From: Deltaproteobacteria bacterium
Lineage (GTDB): Bacteria; Bdellovibrionota_B; Oligoflexia; Oligoflexales; Bog-1112
NCBI GenBank assembly: GCA_947475005.1
Contig: CANJLI010000006.1
Span: 1-59,412, forward strand
DNA length: 59,412 nucleotides
Direction of reading: 5' to 3'
The notes under the pieces: generated by a model
The model's database searches: none
Told to the model about the DNA's origin: nothing
Seen by the model: only the letters and a program-made list of their open reading frames with translations
Made by a program: the position numbers and the translations under genes
In this document: positions 50,310-59,412 of the stretch, in pieces
How the letters are laid out: every line of letters starts with the position of its first letter
Numbering within the stretch: position 1 is the stretch's first letter

Positions 50310-51458
50310 ATGCATATCTATCGAAGAATATTAAAAAAAGTAGAGACCTCTTTTTTCCTTTTTGGCCTGCGAGGTACGGGGAAAAGCACCTGGTGTCGCG
50401 AACACTATGGGCAAGCCATGTGGGTGAACCTGCTAGACGAATCCATTTACCAAGAACTACTCGCTGATCCTGCCCTCTTTGGATTAAAGCTAGCGACCCT
50501 GGAGCGTGGGTCATGGGTCGTCGTCGATGAAGTGCAGCGCTTGCCTTCCCTGCTCAATGCGGTGCATCGTTTTATTGAAGAACGTGGGTTGCGATTTGTG
50601 CTCACCGGCTCCTCAACTCGTAAACTGAAACGAGCTGGGGTGAATCTTCTGGCTGGACGTGCCATTCCGAAATACCTATTTCCGTTTACGCCTTGGGAAC
50701 TCGAAAGTGACTTTGATATTTATAAGACGCTTCAATTGGGTGCATTGCCCATTGTGCTTGCCAACCCCGATCCATTGGCTGCGCTAAAAGCCTATGTTCA
50801 ACTTTATCTCAAAGAAGAAATTCAAAGCGAAGCGCTTGTTCGAAATTTACCTGGGTTTGCTCGTTTCCTTCCCATCGCAGCCTTGTTTAATGCCAGCGTA
50901 TGCAACATGACGTCTATGAGTCGAGATGCTGGAATTGGGCGATCCACAGTTTCCGATTATTTTTCGATTTTGGAAGACACCCACATGGGATTCTTCTTAC
51001 CCGGATTTGAACCGGAACTTCGAGTACGAGAGCGCGCCTCCCCCAAGTGGATGTGGGCAGATCCTGGACTCGTCCGTACATTGAAGAAAAAATTTGGACC
51101 TATCCAAGATGAAGAAAAGGGCACCCTCTTTGAATCATGGCTCATTGCCACTGTTCGGGCCTGGAACTCCTACCAGAATGAACCTTGGCACACCATGGCC
51201 TATTGGGCCTCTTTGGAAGCAAAAGATATAGAAGTCGACCTGATCTTAGAAGGGGAAACTGGCATCACTGCCGTTGAGATAAAAGCGAGCGAAAGGTTTC
51301 GTCCCGAGATGCTAAAAGGTCTTCGTACCATCGCTGCATTGAAACGAGTGAAACATCGAGTGCTTGTTTATTTAGGGAGTCATGAATTGCAAACTGAGGA
51401 TGGTATTCGGGTCCTGCCGGTAGCCACCTTCCTACAGAGAATCAGTGAGTTTGTGTAG
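50310..51458 (+). CDS. AAA ATPase with DUF4143-type nuclease-fold C-terminus
   Basis: 382 residues from ATG 50310 with AAGGTGA five bases upstream; GTG 50301 is the alternative. Walker A GLRGTGKST near residues 20-28, Walker B WVVVDEVQRLP near 70, sensor LTGSST near 100, then a winged helix and a C-terminal part with DLILEGETGITAVEIKASE, the restriction-endonuclease-like fold found in DUF4143 proteins. Function of the family is unclear; such genes often behave as accessory or defence-like genes. Confidence 0.85.
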   Translation: MHIYRRILKKVETSFFLFGLRGTGKSTWCREHYGQAMWVNLLDESIYQELLADPALFGLKLATLERGSWVVVDEVQRLPSLLNAVHRFIEERGLRFVLTGSSTRKLKRAGVNLLAGRAIPKYLFPFTPWELESDFDIYKTLQLGALPIVLANPDPLAALKAYVQLYLKEEIQSEALVRNLPGFARFLPIAALFNASVCNMTSMSRDAGIGRSTVSDYFSILEDTHMGFFLPGFEPELRVRERASPKWMWADPGLVRTLKKKFGPIQDEEKGTLFESWLIATVRAWNSYQNEPWHTMAYWASLEAKDIEVDLILEGETGITAVEIKASERFRPEMLKGLRTIAALKRVKHRVLVYLGSHELQTEDGIRVLPVATFLQRISEFV

Positions 51459-51520
51459 CCCCGAAAGGGGACACTCGGGCGCAATGGCACTCGGGCGGGG
51501 TTTCCCCGACGAGCAAAAGA
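51459..51520. repeat. Family D repeat fragments between convergent genes
   Basis: CCCCGAAAGGGG hairpin overlaps ACACTCGGGCGCAATGGCAC and CGGGGTTTCCCCG. The same ACACTCGGGCGCAATGGCA string occurs after serS at 49202. Likely transcript end for both flanking genes. Confidence 0.65.
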
Positions 51521-51526
51521 AGCTTC

Positions 51527-52393
51527 CTACGCTTGTCGCTCGAGGGTAGGAAGCAGGTAGGTCGGGTGGTAGGGCCAGGAGGCAGCCCCTTTCAAATCCA
51601 CAACCCCGGTAACGAGCAAGGCAGAATCCATGCCCACATCGATGGCTCCCTTAATATCCGTCACCAGCTGATCCCCCAGCATGATGTAATCCTCGGTAGC
51701 AGCAGGAATCATAGCCTTGGCCTTGAGAAAAATCCCTGGATCCGGTTTCCCTAGCCCTTCAAAGGTCCACTGAGACCCTGGATACCGCACAGCCAATGCA
51801 CGCTCCAGCATGCCAGCGAGGGCACCCGCTGTGAACATAAAAGCACCTGCGCCTGCTGGATAGATAATGTCAGGATTGGGCAGCAACAGGTACGGGACCT
51901 CATCCCGATCGATAGCCGCACATAACCCTGTAAGCACATCCTCCAAATCCGCCAAGGTGTGAACCCCAGATTGATCCGCCAATATCACAACCTGGAGCCC
52001 CTTCGTGGACGGATCCAGCACGGTTAGCCCAGATTGGCGCGCGACTTCTTTGCAGGATTCTGCGCCGATCACCCAGGTGGGTGCCCCCTCCAACCCGCGA
52101 TTCTGCACCCACTCGCGAATCATCATCGAGGAGGAGAGGATGCGCTCTGGAGGAATCGAGAGCCCTTTCTTGCGATATTCCTGGGCATACACCTCGGGCA
52201 AATGGCGACAGCCATTGCTCACGATGAGGTACTCACGCCGGTTCGCCTCGAAAAAGGCCAAGAGGTCCACGGCCCCTGGGAGCGGCCCTGCCTCGTTCAG
52301 CAGGACCCCAAACATATCGAGGAGAAAGACCGAGTAGCGATCCAACAGCGCATCCATGGTGGTAATGCGGCTAGCCATGGGAGAAGTAGGCAT
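51527..52393 (-). CDS. HAD-superfamily (class IIA) phosphatase-like protein
   Basis: 288 residues. Motif I is LLDMFGVLLNE: the nucleophile Asp is present but the usual second Asp is Phe, as I recall for one HAD-IIA branch that has an aromatic residue there. Other motifs: IVSNGC, FEGLGKPDPGIFLKA, MLGDQLVTDIKGA. Substrate unknown. ATG 52393 has AAGG upstream and overlaps the peroxiredoxin gene by 23 nt. Confidence 0.8.
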   Translation of the reverse strand: MPTSPMASRITTMDALLDRYSVFLLDMFGVLLNEAGPLPGAVDLLAFFEANRREYLIVSNGCRHLPEVYAQEYRKKGLSIPPERILSSSMMIREWVQNRGLEGAPTWVIGAESCKEVARQSGLTVLDPSTKGLQVVILADQSGVHTLADLEDVLTGLCAAIDRDEVPYLLLPNPDIIYPAGAGAFMFTAGALAGMLERALAVRYPGSQWTFEGLGKPDPGIFLKAKAMIPAATEDYIMLGDQLVTDIKGAIDVGMDSALLVTGVVDLKGAASWPYHPTYLLPTLERQA

Positions 52394-52958
52394 GCAAGCC
52401 TTTTTGGGTGGCTTTCATCCCTTCTGCGCCTTTTGTCCAGTTGGCTGGGCAGACTTCCCCGTGGGTTTCCGTGAACTGCAACGCTTCGACCAAGCGCACA
52501 AATTCGTCCACATTGCGGCCAAGGGGCAGATCGTTGACGGTTTGATGACGCACGATGCCAGCTTTGTCGATGAGGAAAGCCCCGCGCAAGGCGATGCCGG
52601 CGGCAGAGATCAACACATCGTAATCTCGAGCGATGGTTTTGTTGATGTCAGAGACCAACGGATAGGTAATTCCTTCAATACCGCCTTTTGCTTTGGGGGT
52701 ATTGAGCCAAGCATGATGGCTAAAGTGAGAATCGATGGAGCATCCAATGACTTCACAGTTCATCTTCTTAAACGTCTCCATTTTCTCTTGAAAGGCATGG
52801 AGTTCCGTCGGACATACAAACGTAAAATCCAAGGGATAGAAAAATAGCAATACGTACTTGCCGCGATAGTCGCTTAGTTTGAAATTGTCTTTAGACTCGC
52901 CATTTACAACTGCAGTGGCGGTGAAATCTGGGGCTTGTTTACCAACGAGAACGGACAT
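52371..52958 (-). CDS. 2-Cys peroxiredoxin (AhpC/Tsa family)
   Basis: 195 residues. Peroxidatic Cys49 in FTFVCPTEL, resolving Cys near 170 in GEVCPANW, plus the C-terminal YF motif (AYFSHG). It reduces peroxides with thiol donors. GGGAGA precedes ATG 52958. The HAD gene follows with overlap, so they form an operon. Confidence 0.92.
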   Translation of the reverse strand: MSVLVGKQAPDFTATAVVNGESKDNFKLSDYRGKYVLLFFYPLDFTFVCPTELHAFQEKMETFKKMNCEVIGCSIDSHFSHHAWLNTPKAKGGIEGITYPLVSDINKTIARDYDVLISAAGIALRGAFLIDKAGIVRHQTVNDLPLGRNVDEFVRLVEALQFTETHGEVCPANWTKGAEGMKATQKGLHAYFSHG

Positions 52959-53070
52959 GGAATCTCCCTTCAATTATGTAGATACCGATACATTTATATA
53001 CCGATATGATCGTGGGTTGCGATGCGGAGGCTAGTCTATAGAAAAAGCGCAAGGCGAGCAAGAGCTGCAG

Positions 53071-54549
53071 TCAAAAGCGCCGAATGAAGTAGGAATCGAT
53101 ATGGGGGTGAGGTGTCGTCCACTCCTCGTATTTTTTCTGCATCTTTTGAAACTTAGGCAAGGACAAATAAAACGGCACCACCTTGACCGTCTCCTTGGCA
53201 AATTGAGCGGAAACGATAAAATCCGTTGCCGCCCGCTGCCCGTTCGGCCCATTGGTGTAACGCCTCAACCGATAGTTACCCACAATCACAGTAAACACTG
53301 TGGGTTTTTCATACGCGACGTCGTGAGAAACACCTACCTGTGGCGCCTGGATCGACTCCAATCGCAAGAGATCGGTAGAATATCCCTGCTGGTAAGTGGG
53401 CTGCGGAATCACGCGGATCTTGCCCAATTTTACGCGACTATGGGGTTCCTTGGAGAGCCGATACCGAATCCCGCGACTTCCCTCTAAGCTGAGCAATAAG
53501 CCCTCACCTTCGTAGAGAATCGGCACATCCGAGATGCTCTCTAGAAACGGATACGCCCCACCCTCTTCATACAAGTAGACCTTGCGTTGACCGGCACATT
53601 CCAAGTCCCAGCTGGCACATCCAGATTCCACCCAGATGGTTTTCAGCGGGTGTACATGCGTTTCCCCAGGCTGCAGGGTTAGCAACTCCGTCTTGCGAGA
53701 GCCGTCTAAGCGATAGCGTAGTTCCCCCGATAAAACCAAAATTTCCGTATTCACAGCAAAGGGAAACTGCTCCTCAATATAGACCAGCGGCGGAGACCCC
53801 GTCATCCGCGTATACTCCTCCTCTTGCAGCCCTTCTGCTGCAAAACGAAGAGATGCCGATTGCACTTCGTAGGTCTGCCCGGCAGCTAGCTTGAGCACCT
53901 GCTCCGTCCCATTCATGGTAATTGAGTAGGCACCTGGCATGAGAAACTGCCAGTGATTGGTCTTTTGCCCTTGAGTGATGGATACGCCGTTTTGCAGCTG
54001 AGACACAAAATACGGGATCTCCCCGTAGGAAGCAGAAGGCGACTGCGTCCCTGCGATCACCCGCACTGCAGCAAGCGGAAAGCGCAAAAGCTCGGACTTC
54101 AAAGCCGAGGGAGAAAAAGTCACCGAGGACATGCCGGCCCAAATCTCTGTTTTCCCTCCAAAAACCCGAAGCTGGAATCGGTTGCGAATTTCCTGCACGG
54201 CATGAATCTGAGGGTATCGATTGCAGCGTACCACAAACAGATCCTGCTCTTTTCGCCCTGCAGGCGGCACAAACTCCACAACATGGGCCCACTCCTGGGT
54301 GGTTTGCCCCGAGTAGACCGTTACTTTTTTGTAGGAACAATCTGCGAGCAAAATATATTGCCCTGCAGGCAAGGATTTGGCTTGATTAAACGTCCCCATC
54401 CCTTGAGACAGCAAGGGTTGAGCTTGAGATTCTTGTAGAAGAAAAATTTCATATTGCCCCGACCCTGCTGCAGATACTTGCAGAGACCCCGCATTTTCAT
54501 ACGGCGCTGTACAGCCAGCTAGCAGTGCAATCCAGAAAAAAAAATGCAA
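53071..54549 (-). CDS. Large lipoprotein of unknown function
   Basis: 492 residues. Signal peptide MHFFFWIALLAGC with lipobox LAG|C at 13. The mature part is almost all beta-strand with recurring 60-80-residue units (LPAGQYILLADCSYKKVTVY, LMPGAYSITMNGTEQVLKLA), reminiscent of PEGA-like or carbohydrate-binding sandwich repeats. Followed downstream by no gene on its strand; preceded by a barrel gene 15 nt away, suggesting co-transcription. Confidence 0.7.
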   Translation of the reverse strand: MHFFFWIALLAGCTAPYENAGSLQVSAAGSGQYEIFLLQESQAQPLLSQGMGTFNQAKSLPAGQYILLADCSYKKVTVYSGQTTQEWAHVVEFVPPAGRKEQDLFVVRCNRYPQIHAVQEIRNRFQLRVFGGKTEIWAGMSSVTFSPSALKSELLRFPLAAVRVIAGTQSPSASYGEIPYFVSQLQNGVSITQGQKTNHWQFLMPGAYSITMNGTEQVLKLAAGQTYEVQSASLRFAAEGLQEEEYTRMTGSPPLVYIEEQFPFAVNTEILVLSGELRYRLDGSRKTELLTLQPGETHVHPLKTIWVESGCASWDLECAGQRKVYLYEEGGAYPFLESISDVPILYEGEGLLLSLEGSRGIRYRLSKEPHSRVKLGKIRVIPQPTYQQGYSTDLLRLESIQAPQVGVSHDVAYEKPTVFTVIVGNYRLRRYTNGPNGQRAATDFIVSAQFAKETVKVVPFYLSLPKFQKMQKKYEEWTTPHPHIDSYFIRRF

Positions 54550-54564
54550 TCTCTCTCCTTACCC

Positions 54565-55224
54565 TTAGAAGCTGGCTCGCAAAAAGAGCCCCGTTTCCAG
54601 CGCAGTAACAAGCCCTCTTTCTGCTGCCAGAAAAGGACCCACTTCCAGTTTTTGTAAGAAAATCCACCCAGCTCCTACCTTGAGCTGCATGTACGCGCTA
54701 CGCTCCGGTGGGCGCCCAGAATCTGCGACTTGGGCTTGATCTGCAAGCAGAGCCCTCTGATATCCCAAAACTCCTTGCCCAAAGTACAGCCAATTGGTAA
54801 ACCGCTGACTCACTTCCACCCCTGTACCAAAATCCTCTATACGCCCCACGAATGCATCGGTATTGCCGTCGTTGCCAAGCTGGGGGGCAACCGAAAAAGC
54901 GCCATACTGCAGCAAGGCCCAAAGCCCAACCGAGCCAGGGTAGCGTTGAAACCGATAAGCCAGCTCGATACGAGTGCTATTGCTAGCACGCCATTCTGTA
55001 CCCCCTCTTTTGGCAGAGACATACCCTGTTTGCAACCCGATCTTCCCGTCTTCCGCTAGTTTTTTCTCCCATCCTGACAGAGGCGGCTGGGGTTTCTTTT
55101 TTGCAGCGACGCCCCCCGGCGCAGATGCCGCTGGGGAGCTAGGCCCAGGGGAAACCGATGGTTCTGCAGTTGCGCAGAGGCCGATTTGCATAGCGATGAT
55201 CCAAACTCCCGTACGCATCCACAT
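54565..55224 (-). CDS. Outer-membrane beta-barrel protein
   Basis: 219 residues. Signal peptide (MWMRTGVWIIAMQIGLCATA), a Pro/Ser/Ala-rich linker with KKKPQPP, then amphipathic strands ending LETGLFLRASF with terminal Phe. It lies 14 nt after the 55239-56360 gene and 15 nt before the lipoprotein gene on the same strand. Confidence 0.7.
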   Translation of the reverse strand: MWMRTGVWIIAMQIGLCATAEPSVSPGPSSPAASAPGGVAAKKKPQPPLSGWEKKLAEDGKIGLQTGYVSAKRGGTEWRASNSTRIELAYRFQRYPGSVGLWALLQYGAFSVAPQLGNDGNTDAFVGRIEDFGTGVEVSQRFTNWLYFGQGVLGYQRALLADQAQVADSGRPPERSAYMQLKVGAGWIFLQKLEVGPFLAAERGLVTALETGLFLRASF

Positions 55225-55238
55225 CCGCGGTCTCCTGT

Positions 55239-56360
55239 TTAAATGAGCAGATTCACTTGAATCACATACCGGCGATCTACCAGATCTTTATCCAATCCCA
55301 CCACAGGGCCACGGTCAACCGCATACGTAGCAAAGCGTATCTTCAACAACTTCAGATCAATCTGAATCCCCCCAGTCGCATAGCCCGCCATCAAACCGGT
55401 TTGTAGCTTCAAAATACTACCGAGGCCGATCTCCATACCCAGGTTGAGCTTTTGGGAGTAATGGGTCGGTCGGTTCACACAATCCACATCTGCAGCAAAC
55501 AGCACATAGCCATATTCCCCCTCGATGGGCATGAGGCTGACCCCCATATTGACTGCAGGTGGTCGATTTTTGGGTGGGCTGGTTTGAAGGGAGGATATCT
55601 TCAGAAGACGATACGTAGTGCCCCCCACATCGAGAACACTCATACCCAACGTCGGTCGCATGGTGGGAACAGGGGTAAACAAAAGCCCGACATCAACCCC
55701 AACCCCAACCCCCGTACGCACTAGCTCTTGCAAAGTTTCCGTTGCTTTGCTGCCCTTGGATGCAACGGCAGAAAGGGTTTCAATACTTAAATTGTCATTG
55801 ATTCCATCAAAAGAGACCAGCTTGGTAGCTACGCCAAGGCTCAGTTTTTTATTGACAAAAGAGCCTGCCACGGCAATGGGTAGTATAATATCGGTCCCCC
55901 CTCGAAAATCAATGTTCACGTTGCTGTGAAGCACAAAATCCGCCCCGAGAGTAAGCCCCAGTCCCATGCCCCAATTGGGTGCTACAAAATAGGGGGTCAG
56001 AAAAAAACTTGCATGGTTGCTTTTTCCAGACTCTTCTTTGTATACCGTCAAAACATTTGATAAATTTTGACTGGAACTGCCTTGTAGGGACCGCACTTGT
56101 TTGGCAAAAGCAATCGTGTTTTTTGAAACATCGACCCCGGGATTGATAAGCTCCCCGCTCCAGTCTGTGAGACGAGCCAGTCCCGCGGGATTATAAAAAA
56201 GTGCATTATAATCATCAGCTACTGCGACAAAAGCATTTCCCATACCCAATGGCCGCAACCCAAAGTGGGTCCAGGGGCTTTCTAGGGGGAAAGCAAAACA
56301 GGTTGTCATCATTGCCCAAAAAAAGGTAAGTAATTTCAGTTTCTTTTTAGGTGCAAACAC
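55239..56360 (-). CDS. PorV/FadL-like outer-membrane protein
   Basis: 373 residues from GTG 56360, preceded by GGAG five bases upstream; longer in-frame starts are less supported. Signal peptide FFWAMMTTCFA, then GLRPLGMGNAFVAVADDYNALFYNPAGLARL, the conserved N-terminal block of PorV/UPF0164-type barrels, and strands to the end RRYVIQVNLLI. First gene of a likely three-gene envelope operon. Confidence 0.78.
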   Translation of the reverse strand: MFAPKKKLKLLTFFWAMMTTCFAFPLESPWTHFGLRPLGMGNAFVAVADDYNALFYNPAGLARLTDWSGELINPGVDVSKNTIAFAKQVRSLQGSSSQNLSNVLTVYKEESGKSNHASFFLTPYFVAPNWGMGLGLTLGADFVLHSNVNIDFRGGTDIILPIAVAGSFVNKKLSLGVATKLVSFDGINDNLSIETLSAVASKGSKATETLQELVRTGVGVGVDVGLLFTPVPTMRPTLGMSVLDVGGTTYRLLKISSLQTSPPKNRPPAVNMGVSLMPIEGEYGYVLFAADVDCVNRPTHYSQKLNLGMEIGLGSILKLQTGLMAGYATGGIQIDLKLLKIRFATYAVDRGPVVGLDKDLVDRRYVIQVNLLI

Positions 56361-56571
56361 AAAAACTCCGTTGCAATCCATTGCCTGTATCCAACAAAAG
56401 TATAATAATCCCCAAGTATGCGAAAAATTGGGTCGAAGGGTCGTGTTTATAATAAAAGTGCTTGAGAGATTTAGTGATCGTAGCATGAGGCAGCGAAAAA
56501 ACCCGAAGAGGACATAATCGATCTTCTGCCGCGGTAAGAGAAAAATACGAAGATTGGCCAGTGGAGAGCCC

Positions 56572-57171
56572 ATGTCGAAAATGGATGCTGTAACAGAACG
56601 AAAAAATCAAATCGTGCAAGCCACGGTTGAGTGCATTACCAAACATGGCTACCACAATTTCTCTATGCAAGATGTTGCAAGAAAAGCGGGGGTAAGCAAA
56701 GGCATCATCCATTATTATTTTCTTAATAAAGATGATTTGATGATGTCTGTCCTTGATAAGGTAGCCTCCGACATCGAGCTGATTCTGCAAGAGGAGATGC
56801 AAACAGAACAAGATCCATTGCGAAAGTTGGAGATCTTTATCGAGGTCAGCATGGATGTCGTGCGAAACACTCGAGAATACTACCAAGTGAATATGGACTT
56901 TTGGACGCAAATTAATCAGAAGGAGGCCGTTCGAGTGGTGATCGCAAATCACTACAAGAAATTTCGAAAAACCTGTGAGAAAATTTTACAAGAAGGGATC
57001 GAGCTCGGTGTGTTTCAAAAAATTGATGCCCACGAATATGCCTCTTTCATTCTAGCTCTCATCGATGGAATCAGCTTGCAATGGCTTTTTGATCCGAGCG
57101 TATTTGACTATGAAAACATGTGCAAAAAAGCCAACCAGTTGATTATGGCGGGGCTGCATGTCTCTCGTTGA
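56572..57171 (+). CDS. TetR/AcrR-family transcriptional regulator
   Basis: 199 residues from ATG 56572 with GGAGAG just upstream. The helix-turn-helix FSMQDVARKAGVSKGIIHYYFLNKDDLM (about residues 26-53) is typical; the ligand domain (TetR_C, about 80-195) resembles the BetI branch. It is divergent from the PorV-like operon and overlaps the next gene by 14 nt, so either may be its target. Confidence 0.88.
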   Translation: MSKMDAVTERKNQIVQATVECITKHGYHNFSMQDVARKAGVSKGIIHYYFLNKDDLMMSVLDKVASDIELILQEEMQTEQDPLRKLEIFIEVSMDVVRNTREYYQVNMDFWTQINQKEAVRVVIANHYKKFRKTCEKILQEGIELGVFQKIDAHEYASFILALIDGISLQWLFDPSVFDYENMCKKANQLIMAGLHVSR

Positions 57172-57976
57172 ATCTACAAATCAGTTTACCTGCTTTGTTT
57201 CCCCGCGATGGATTTCCTTTCAGACCACTGTGATCGATCCTACAAACACCACCTCTCTGCTGGCCTCTCTTTTTGCTGCACTTTCTTGGCAAGAATCCAT
57301 CGAGCCATCGGCTCTCTTATTACATCACCCGCAAGGTTCTATGGGAGAATCAATCCCTACACTCTTTGCGCAAGCACCTCTTTTTTCTCTCTCACTTCTA
57401 CCCTGGAGTACGCCCTGGTTTTCAACGGTATCTACACTCCAGGCTCCCGCAGTGGCCATCAGCCTGGAACTATCGACTGCACTCGAGCTCCCACCGCCTG
57501 TCTTTAGTGAAACAACGAACAAGCTCGTGCTTCAGACCACGCCGCATCACTATGTGGGGATGGAATCCTACACCGGATACACACCAAAAAAACTCCGCTT
57601 TCCTTCCTTACGCAAAACACGCGCAAAGCAGGAAGCTCCCCCGGTCCTTACCATTTGTGCCACGATGCTACACGCACAAGCATTTGGAGAGAACAGTCTC
57701 CCGCTTCAAGTGAAAACCCTCTCGCTTCGATTGCAAGGCGACAGTCCCTATTGTGTACTTCACGCACTTGAATCCAACCTGAATTCTTCGATTCTATATG
57801 TGCATGGGGCTTCCAGTGCGGTAATCACCGCATTACAACGCAAGTACGAAACTGTACAAGTTGTGCACGCTAGTCAGGCTGCTGCAACGTTGTTGCGACT
57901 GATCTCCCTGGCTACGCCAGCTGTTTTTCTGGATTTTTCTGTCGAATCTATTTTGAGTATTCATCTAATATCTTGA
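57158..57976 (+). CDS. Unknown protein co-translated with the TetR regulator
   Basis: 272 residues, starting inside the regulator gene with GGGG eight bases upstream. No signal peptide. Ser/Thr/Leu-rich, with an acyl-synthase-like look (ALLLHHPQGSMGESIP, SPYCVLHALESN) that is too weak to name. Overlap with the regulator suggests coupled expression. Confidence 0.6.
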   Translation: MSLVESTNQFTCFVSPRWISFQTTVIDPTNTTSLLASLFAALSWQESIEPSALLLHHPQGSMGESIPTLFAQAPLFSLSLLPWSTPWFSTVSTLQAPAVAISLELSTALELPPPVFSETTNKLVLQTTPHHYVGMESYTGYTPKKLRFPSLRKTRAKQEAPPVLTICATMLHAQAFGENSLPLQVKTLSLRLQGDSPYCVLHALESNLNSSILYVHGASSAVITALQRKYETVQVVHASQAAATLLRLISLATPAVFLDFSVESILSIHLIS

Positions 57977-58031
57977 TTTTATTGTTTTAATAATTTATCT
58001 CCATAGCGAACCCTCGTTATGGAGAATCTAT

Positions 58032-59174
58032 ATGACAATACGAATGTACGCCGGCTTCTTCTTACCTATCGCCCTTAGCTTTTCCGCAACTTGTGCTGAG
58101 AGCCACGCTATTTCCGAAGCACAAAAATTTGAAATTTTCGACATTACTCGCATGGTGGTCCATCCGGAGACACAAGATGTGATGCTGATTCAGAAAGGAA
58201 CTGAAAGTCTTACTCGCCTGCATTTTGATGGAAAAAAATATCAAGAAAAACTCCTTTATTTCCCATGGAAAGACCATTTGAGCAAAGTCAAAATTAGCGA
58301 CTATCATTGGGAAAAAAATGCAACCATTCTTGCTGTGAATCAAGATCATACTCTCGCTGTAGGTTATAAATATGTGCCAAAAGATGGGGCCTGTGTTCTC
58401 TACTCCTACAAGATTGTAGGGGATCAACTCCAATGGGCAGGGTTTAATTTAGATATTCCGTTTACAGACCCAGAAATGGAAAAGAATTTTCGACCCTCAG
58501 CAATGGAGTTTATTGCAGGCTCACCGTTTTTAACCTATTCCAATCACTGGCATCAAACCACCGTTGTAAAAATAGATAAAGAAGGAGTATGGTCCAAAAA
58601 CTATCAGATCATGGAAGGCCGTGGATCTCGTGATATGACAAAAGTTGTTTTGGGAACCCTCTCGATACCCAATTATGCAGAAGGAGAAGATGATCGATTG
58701 TATGTCTGGAGCGGAATCGGAAGAGAGTTACAAATTTTAGAATCTGTACATAAAAAATCAGAGGAATTCTCAACCCGAAACGACCGTCGATTTGAGGTAG
58801 GTCATGAGGATTCTGTCATTACTGCTTTTGCCGCACAACATGCTACCACCAGAGGCTCCCATGATTTTATCGTAGGGACATCTCGTCAAGAAGCTTTGCT
58901 ATACCTCGACCAAGACCCAATGCAAGAGCCAACCCCCTCCATTTCTTTGCCTCTAAATGAATCCGCTACTACTGTCACAGCTGCAGCTTTTGCACCTGAT
59001 CAGAAGACAATGGCAGTGGGTACAGCAGACAATCATCTATATGTGTTTAGAAAAGGAGAGGGAGATCCAGAGTTGATTCACCACTGGGTAGCGCCTGCTG
59101 CAATTCAAACAATTTCATTTGCCAATGGGGATGTGTTGATCGCCACTGCAACAGCTCTTTTTATCTTACGATAA
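58032..59174 (+). CDS. Exported beta-propeller-like protein
   Basis: 380 residues. Signal peptide ending in SATCA, then WD40- or YVTN-like repeats (EDSVITAFAAQHATTRGSHDF, VTAAAFAPDQKTMAVGTADN, HLYVFRKGEG). ATG with GGAGA eight bases upstream. Similar in style to the 28382-29500 product but not obviously homologous. A family B element follows its stop. Confidence 0.7.
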   Translation: MTIRMYAGFFLPIALSFSATCAESHAISEAQKFEIFDITRMVVHPETQDVMLIQKGTESLTRLHFDGKKYQEKLLYFPWKDHLSKVKISDYHWEKNATILAVNQDHTLAVGYKYVPKDGACVLYSYKIVGDQLQWAGFNLDIPFTDPEMEKNFRPSAMEFIAGSPFLTYSNHWHQTTVVKIDKEGVWSKNYQIMEGRGSRDMTKVVLGTLSIPNYAEGEDDRLYVWSGIGRELQILESVHKKSEEFSTRNDRRFEVGHEDSVITAFAAQHATTRGSHDFIVGTSRQEALLYLDQDPMQEPTPSISLPLNESATTVTAAAFAPDQKTMAVGTADNHLYVFRKGEGDPELIHHWVAPAAIQTISFANGDVLIATATALFILR

Positions 59175-59194
59175 TTTCTGTAACTACCCAGGTA

Positions 59195-59412
59195 GTTTTC
59201 TTTTCTTGGGCACCAGCTGCGCAGTTGCCCAAACCCTCCTTGCCTCGCAATGGGAGAACGGGAATCCATTTCCAAGATGACACGTCAAGGCCGGCGCTCG
59301 CTCGGGGCCTCCCACCCTCTCTCAATCGCAGAGCCAACCCTCGTCAGAGAACCCAGAATGTCCGCTGCGCTTTCGACCCGGGTAGGGTCCCCCCAAGCGG
59401 CTGCCCTTGGCG
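59195..59412. repeat. Family B element, copy B4, cut by window end
   Basis: Left end TTGGGCACCAGCTGCGCAGT TGCCCAA with arms different from B2 yet complementary, then AACCCTCCTTGCCTCGCAA, GGAGAACGG, TTTCCAAGATGACACGTCAA and AAGGCCGGCGCTCGCTCGGG as in B2. The right half is beyond the window. Confidence 0.82.

Noticed and set aside
51527..52393. HAD protein as inactive because the second Asp of motif I is Phe
   Set aside because: I recall aromatic residues at this position in a HAD-IIA branch, so loss of function cannot be inferred.
1..59412. Transposase, integrase or phage genes to explain the repeats
   Set aside because: No open frame shows DDE, Y1, HUH or tyrosine-recombinase motifs; any driving enzyme must be outside the window.

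Overview
This 59.4 kb window (about 45-50% GC by eye) comes from a free-standing Gram-negative chromosome. It has outer-membrane beta-barrels ending in Phe, lipoproteins, a full type II secretion system and ordinary housekeeping genes (mutS2, serS, dus, trmH, yebC, plsC, one tRNA-Met). A type II secretion operon that contains gspN and a PilM-like gspL, together with MutS2 and a fused alpha/beta 2-oxoacid dehydrogenase E1, fits a deltaproteobacterial, Bdellovibrionota-like or Oligoflexia-like lineage. That placement is inference; no marker here settles it.

Layout. 1-295: two tandem copies of a cloverleaf-like repeat. 296-6678 (+): mutS2, fused E1 dehydrogenase, trimethylamine monooxygenase. 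6679-7224: a large nested palindromic element. 7238-26118 (-): a zinc alcohol dehydrogenase, then (in transcription order from 26118 down) gspC1-gspC2-gspD2-gspD1-E-F-G-H-I-J-K-L-M-N and one unrecognised gene. 26227-34017: a degenerate shikimate-kinase-like gene, arginase, a small membrane protein, secreted unknowns, trmH, a coiled-coil protein, yebC, AMP nucleosidase and a secreted SGNH-like protein. 34046-38405: two paralogous small barrels, tRNA-Met, a lipoprotein, an exported nucleoside hydrolase and another barrel. 38538-46529: a small basic protein, plsC, an exported unknown, a membrane glycosyltransferase, an AddB-like nuclease and a porin. 46653-52958: dus, serS, a truncated Fic gene, Fur-controlled bfd, a DUF4143-type ATPase, a HAD-IIA protein and a peroxiredoxin. 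53071-59174: a lipoprotein, two barrels, a TetR regulator overlapping an unknown gene, and an exported unknown.

Two things stand out. First, the T2SS operon carries gspC and gspD each in two divergent, intact-looking copies, so one pseudopilus and ATPase may serve two outer-membrane channels. Second, the intergenic space holds several families of palindromes in which a constant block is combined with arms that differ from copy to copy yet stay self-complementary. One family has a constant 19-nt outer stem with an interchangeable inner stem. Another is a roughly 550-nt, three-way-junction-like element whose arms and end hairpins covary. No transposase or integrase is present in the window to explain them.
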